A program made the position numbers and the translations under genes. From Earliella scabrosa (lineage: Eukaryota > Basidiomycota > Agaricomycetes > Polyporales > Polyporaceae): 64,000 nt of DNA. The stretch covers positions 1,426,001-1,490,000 of the forward strand of contig JABYQQ010000011.1 in assembly GCA_022605405.1 (NCBI GenBank), written 5' to 3'. The notes beneath the pieces were generated by a model. That model searched no databases. It was given only the letters and a program-made list of their open reading frames with translations, and was not told the DNA's origin. Shown here in pieces: positions 60,823 through 64,000 of this stretch. Numbering within the stretch: position 1 is the stretch's first letter; each line of letters starts with the position of its first letter.

Positions 60823-63577
60823 GTTTTCCTGGCCTTGGTTAGAACGCGCTTCGTGTACAGCTGTATTAACTGCTTTCAAAATCCTTACTAGTACTTTTGT
60901 CACCTCCACCTGCGGCACATCTACCTATTTGTCCTCTCGATATGGTAGAACTTGGTGTACCATGTGCCATGTCTACATCAGAAAAACATTCTGTCCCATT
61001 AGCACAGATTCTGAGAAATCGTATCAGAATGTTGGCCACTGAAACTGTCATCATGATCAGCAAAATCTGAAACTGCTTGATAGGTCTTATGACCACCAGC
61101 GAGCCTTCCAACCGCTCGCAATCAAACCAAGTGGTCAGAGCAGCTTATCATGATTATGCAATGACACTGGCCTATGATCATTCCAATCTCCGAGTCAGGG
61201 CGAGACGATTACAAGGTCAGGCAAGCTGTCCATTTGGTGGGTATAATCGTGGAGAATTGGTGTCACAGTAATTGTGAGGAAATGAAGAGAACAGAAGCTG
61301 GTCGATGGGTTGGTAGGATTCACTGTGTTTGGGGCATGGCTTGCCAGACGGGTGCAAGATACGATGTTGTGCACCAGCACCGGCCATGCCCTAATTTCGT
61401 CGACCCGCGCTCTGCAATGCGCCTTCGTGCGACCTTCCCGCGGACGGCAGCCGCGCCCCACCAGCCTTCCGACTGCGCGCGACTCTACCACACAAAAACA
61501 TGCGCGACTTCGAGGCCCCTTCATTTCCCTGACAGTCCGGTCGGAACTCCGCAACGCGAGGGACGAGGCGGTCTCGGACGCACGTTCCACGAGCCAAGGA
61601 TGCGGAAGAACATCACGTGCGAGGGTCGCGAGCGCGGCATTCGACCAAGTCACGCGAAGCTGACCACTCACGAGCTTGCGAGCTATCGTGACCGACGGAC
61701 AAGACCTGGGAGCGCAAGGACATGATCGTGCAGGAGGACGTGCCGAGGATCGAGGACACAGCCACCGTCCGGTAGCCTCGAGGCTGATTTGTCGAGAGGC
61801 AAGATCACGATTGAAGACCACATTTGAGGGTGACGGGACGGGGATGTGGCGAAGGCTCGCGCAGTTGGGAGAGGATCAGGCGGATGGTGCGGGCGGTGGA
61901 AGAGTTGATACAAGAAGTTTTCTGGTTGTCGCATTCCGGAGTTGCAGACGGTTGCAGGATCGTGTAGTTAGAGTAGTGCGAGGGCTCGGCCAGCTCGTGG
62001 TCGTCCAATGCCAGCACTTCCAGAAGGAGCTGTTTGACAAAAAGCTCGAAGAGTCAAACGGCTCCAGGCTCGTTGATTTTGTAGAGGAAGAACTGGTACA
62101 GAAGGGCGAGCTGCAGGACAAGGTTGCACTGTTCATCCGAGGGGTTGCAGTTCCCGAGCACCTGGCCCAGGATGGCCTGAACCCAATTCTCGAACTGAGT
62201 TGGAGGGCAGACGGCAAGGGTGTGCTCTGCAGTGGGGAGAATGAACTGTATGTATCAGGGCCGCAATAAGGGCACTGACCGGTGCGGTGGCAAGTCCTTG
62301 AGGGCGAGATGTGAGCATCTACCATTACGATGGCACCGGGGCCATTCATGACCACGCAGATTGATTAGGTGAGAGGGTTCGTGCTTGAGTGCTGCGTGCT
62401 GACATCCCGGAGGATGTAGAGGTGGGGTTTGAGGCCTTCGATGGTCGCCATGGGTGCGTCAGTGTTGAAGGTGACTCGGGATAGAAGTCGCAGCAAGTGA
62501 GGTGTGGGACGGGAAGCGATGCGGGATGTCGAGGAAAGCACACAAACTGAGAGCTCATCGACTGTCTATATGTGAGCAAAGGAGCGGCCACGGACACAGG
62601 TCTTGGATCGTGTGTCCAGAGGGCTAATTGGGCATCTAATATCGAAGTCAGCACAAGAGCAACATGCAGGTGGATCTGCTTCCGCAACGCACTGGGCCAT
62701 GCAGATCAATGCTGGAAATCAGATTGTTGATTTTGCTGGGCCTTGGTCTGCCGCATTTGTGGAGATGCAGAATGGTGTGCTGAGATTTCTCTGATAGGTT
62801 TGTTCAATTAGCAACTAGTGTTTGGCGCTGGCAGATTGCGATCATACACCCCTGGGTGGGGTGTGCGCAGAGTTCTTGTATCTGTACAACCAGCGAAGTG
62901 AGACCAGATGCTATGGGATGCGAATGGCATGTTGGAGGCAAGAGTTGCGCAAGTGTTCATGCATTTGTGGGGGCCCTGCTTCACCGTGGGGACGTACCTG
63001 TCAAAATCACGTTCAACAAGCTTAAGTGCTCTTGAGTCTTGGTCACAACACTTTCCGCCGTTTTGCTAGTTGCTTCTCCTTACATGCCTATCTTGTGTCG
63101 CCATCATTCAGACCTTGTCGGCGAGCATTCTATCATGTTCATCAGCATGCCAGTGGTGAGCAAGTCTTGGCTCTCAAAACTCCAGGGCAATAGGAGAAGA
63201 CTCATCCCACGTTGGTCCGTTTTAAAGATGCCCTGCGAAATTTCAAGGTGATTCATGAAGATAATCACGGATATCTGGTACTTCTGACGCCAGGTGAGCC
63301 TCAAATTGACAAATGAGGGTTCACATGACATTTAGCGCAACTACTCAGATTGTTTATGAGATACGGGAGGACGCCCAGCATGCGAGATCACCCTGAAATC
63401 TACTCAGCAAACTGCGATAATATTGTGGTGTCGTGGGTCGCCAGGTCCAGTTAGAATCACTTCTTCGGGCCAGGGGCAAGGATTGTGGGGCAGGGACATG
63501 GTATATACGTGCGTTCTCTGTGCACGCTCCTCGAGTTACCCTCCTAACTCTACGCTTTCTCAGTCTTACACGCACCC
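60823..63577. other. Decayed sequence with broken coding fragments
   Basis: No intact gene. On the minus strand a fragment at about 62,215-61,805 reads LAVCPPTQFENWVQAILGQ, CNPSDEQCNLVLQLALLYQFFLYKINEPGAV, then TGA, and continues in the same frame with LFELFVKQLLLEVLALDDHELAEPS and TARTIRLILSQLREPSPHP. This looks like a once-conserved protein with a single CGA-to-TGA type stop. Another fragment (MATIEGLKPHLYILRDVS) lies near 62,450-62,370. The surrounding DNA is more AT-rich than the rest. Family not recognised. Confidence 0.4.
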
Positions 63578-64000
63578 ATGTCCTCTGCTTGCTCCCCCAA
63601 CCCCTCTCCCATCAGCACCACTCCAAACAATGCCGGAGCTGTTGCGAAACACCATCGCGAGATGGAATCTCAAGGCAGCAATGGCACATGCAAGACTGGA
63701 CTCGCATCCAGCGGACCACCTTCGGAAGCTGCCCCGGGTTCCAGCTCTGGGGCTAACAAGTGTTTCAAGAATGCCACCATCCCTCCTCCGATCTGTACTG
63801 GTGGGCTCCGAAAGCCTACTTGCTCTCTGCTCATGATCAAGCATGGGTGGGTTGTCAAGTCGGTATGATGTTCTGCTGCGTGGTTGGACCGTTATGCAGG
63901 ACTAACTCGGGTTCTTGTGTTGCAGAGCGCAGTGCCTGAGGAGGCTCTAGATGGAAGCATCAGTACGTCTGGCTCCCCGGTGATGTCTGCACCAGTCATC
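63578..64000 (+). CDS. Partial unknown gene, 5' exons
   Basis: ATG at 63,578 opens MSSACSPNPSPISTTPN; exon 1 (63578..63862) ends WVVKS at a GTATGA donor, and exon 2 from 63,926 continues in frame SAVPEEALDGSISTSGSPV to the window edge. Ser/Pro/Ala-rich N-terminus with an LMIKHGWVVKS segment. The gene runs off the right end; product not recognised. Confidence 0.45.

Noticed and set aside
61195..61821. 208-codon minus-strand frame
   Set aside because: Arg/Ser/Pro-rich, composition typical of a chance frame in GC-rich DNA, overlapped by other open frames.
1..64000. CRISPR arrays, bacterial operons, ribosomal RNA genes
   Set aside because: No regularly spaced direct repeats with spacers and no rRNA-like sequence seen; spliced eukaryotic genes throughout.

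Overview
The window looks like nuclear DNA of a basidiomycete, most probably an agaricomycete. The evidence is dense 45-70 nt GT-AG introns, an apparently intact Plavaka-type transposase, two FunK1-type fungal protein kinases, and remnants of hexokinase and mitochondrial ribosomal protein uL14m. I cannot fix a genus. Few of the genes are housekeeping genes, and repeats dominate the layout.

Layout. 0-2.3 kb: a partial gene and a Cys-motif protein. 2.3-7.4 kb: left arm of an outer inverted repeat, ending in FunK1 copy 1. 7.8-11.9 kb: Plavaka transposase. 12.19-18.78 kb: a 6.6-kb unit bounded by ~490-bp, >99% identical terminal inverted repeats, holding B1, E and B2. Most of this unit (12.17-17.27 kb) is repeated inverted at 36.97-42.08 kb. 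19-21.5 kb: RING gene C1 and A1. 21.9-25.7 kb: decayed housekeeping genes (hexokinase pseudogene, uL14m without a visible AUG). 26-31 kb: a mirror-symmetric group A5<- B7<- ->B6 ->A3. 31-36 kb: poorly resolved membrane-type coding segments. 36-48 kb: B4, inner repeat arm, B3, A2, B5, G, RING C2. 48-54 kb: H, a WD40/transmembrane gene and I. 54.2-55.4 kb: A4. 56.2-60.8 kb: right outer arm with FunK1 copy 2. 60.8-63.5 kb: decayed sequence. 63.6-64 kb: start of a gene running off the end.

The main result is three gene families that recur together and that I do not recognise. Family A has five members of about 310-350 aa where the model is complete, helix-rich, with a strongly conserved six-exon plan. 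Family B has seven members of about 170-225 aa; most have a tiny first exon, and a WYQF-type motif is clear in five. Family C has two RING-finger proteins with an intron at the identical place inside the RING. A and B genes sit beside each other repeatedly (A1/B2, A2/B3, A2/B5, A3/B6, A5/B7), with C nearby in two of the groups. B1 and its copy B3 lie in almost identical arms but differ strongly over one ~330-bp block. That pattern suggests allele shuffling or diversification, as in self/non-self or conflict systems. The function is inference only; co-localisation, exon plans and the variable block are directly visible.

Exon boundaries were placed by eye from GT/AG sites and reading-frame continuity, so some small exons may be off. 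Identities are estimates from reading the two strands side by side.
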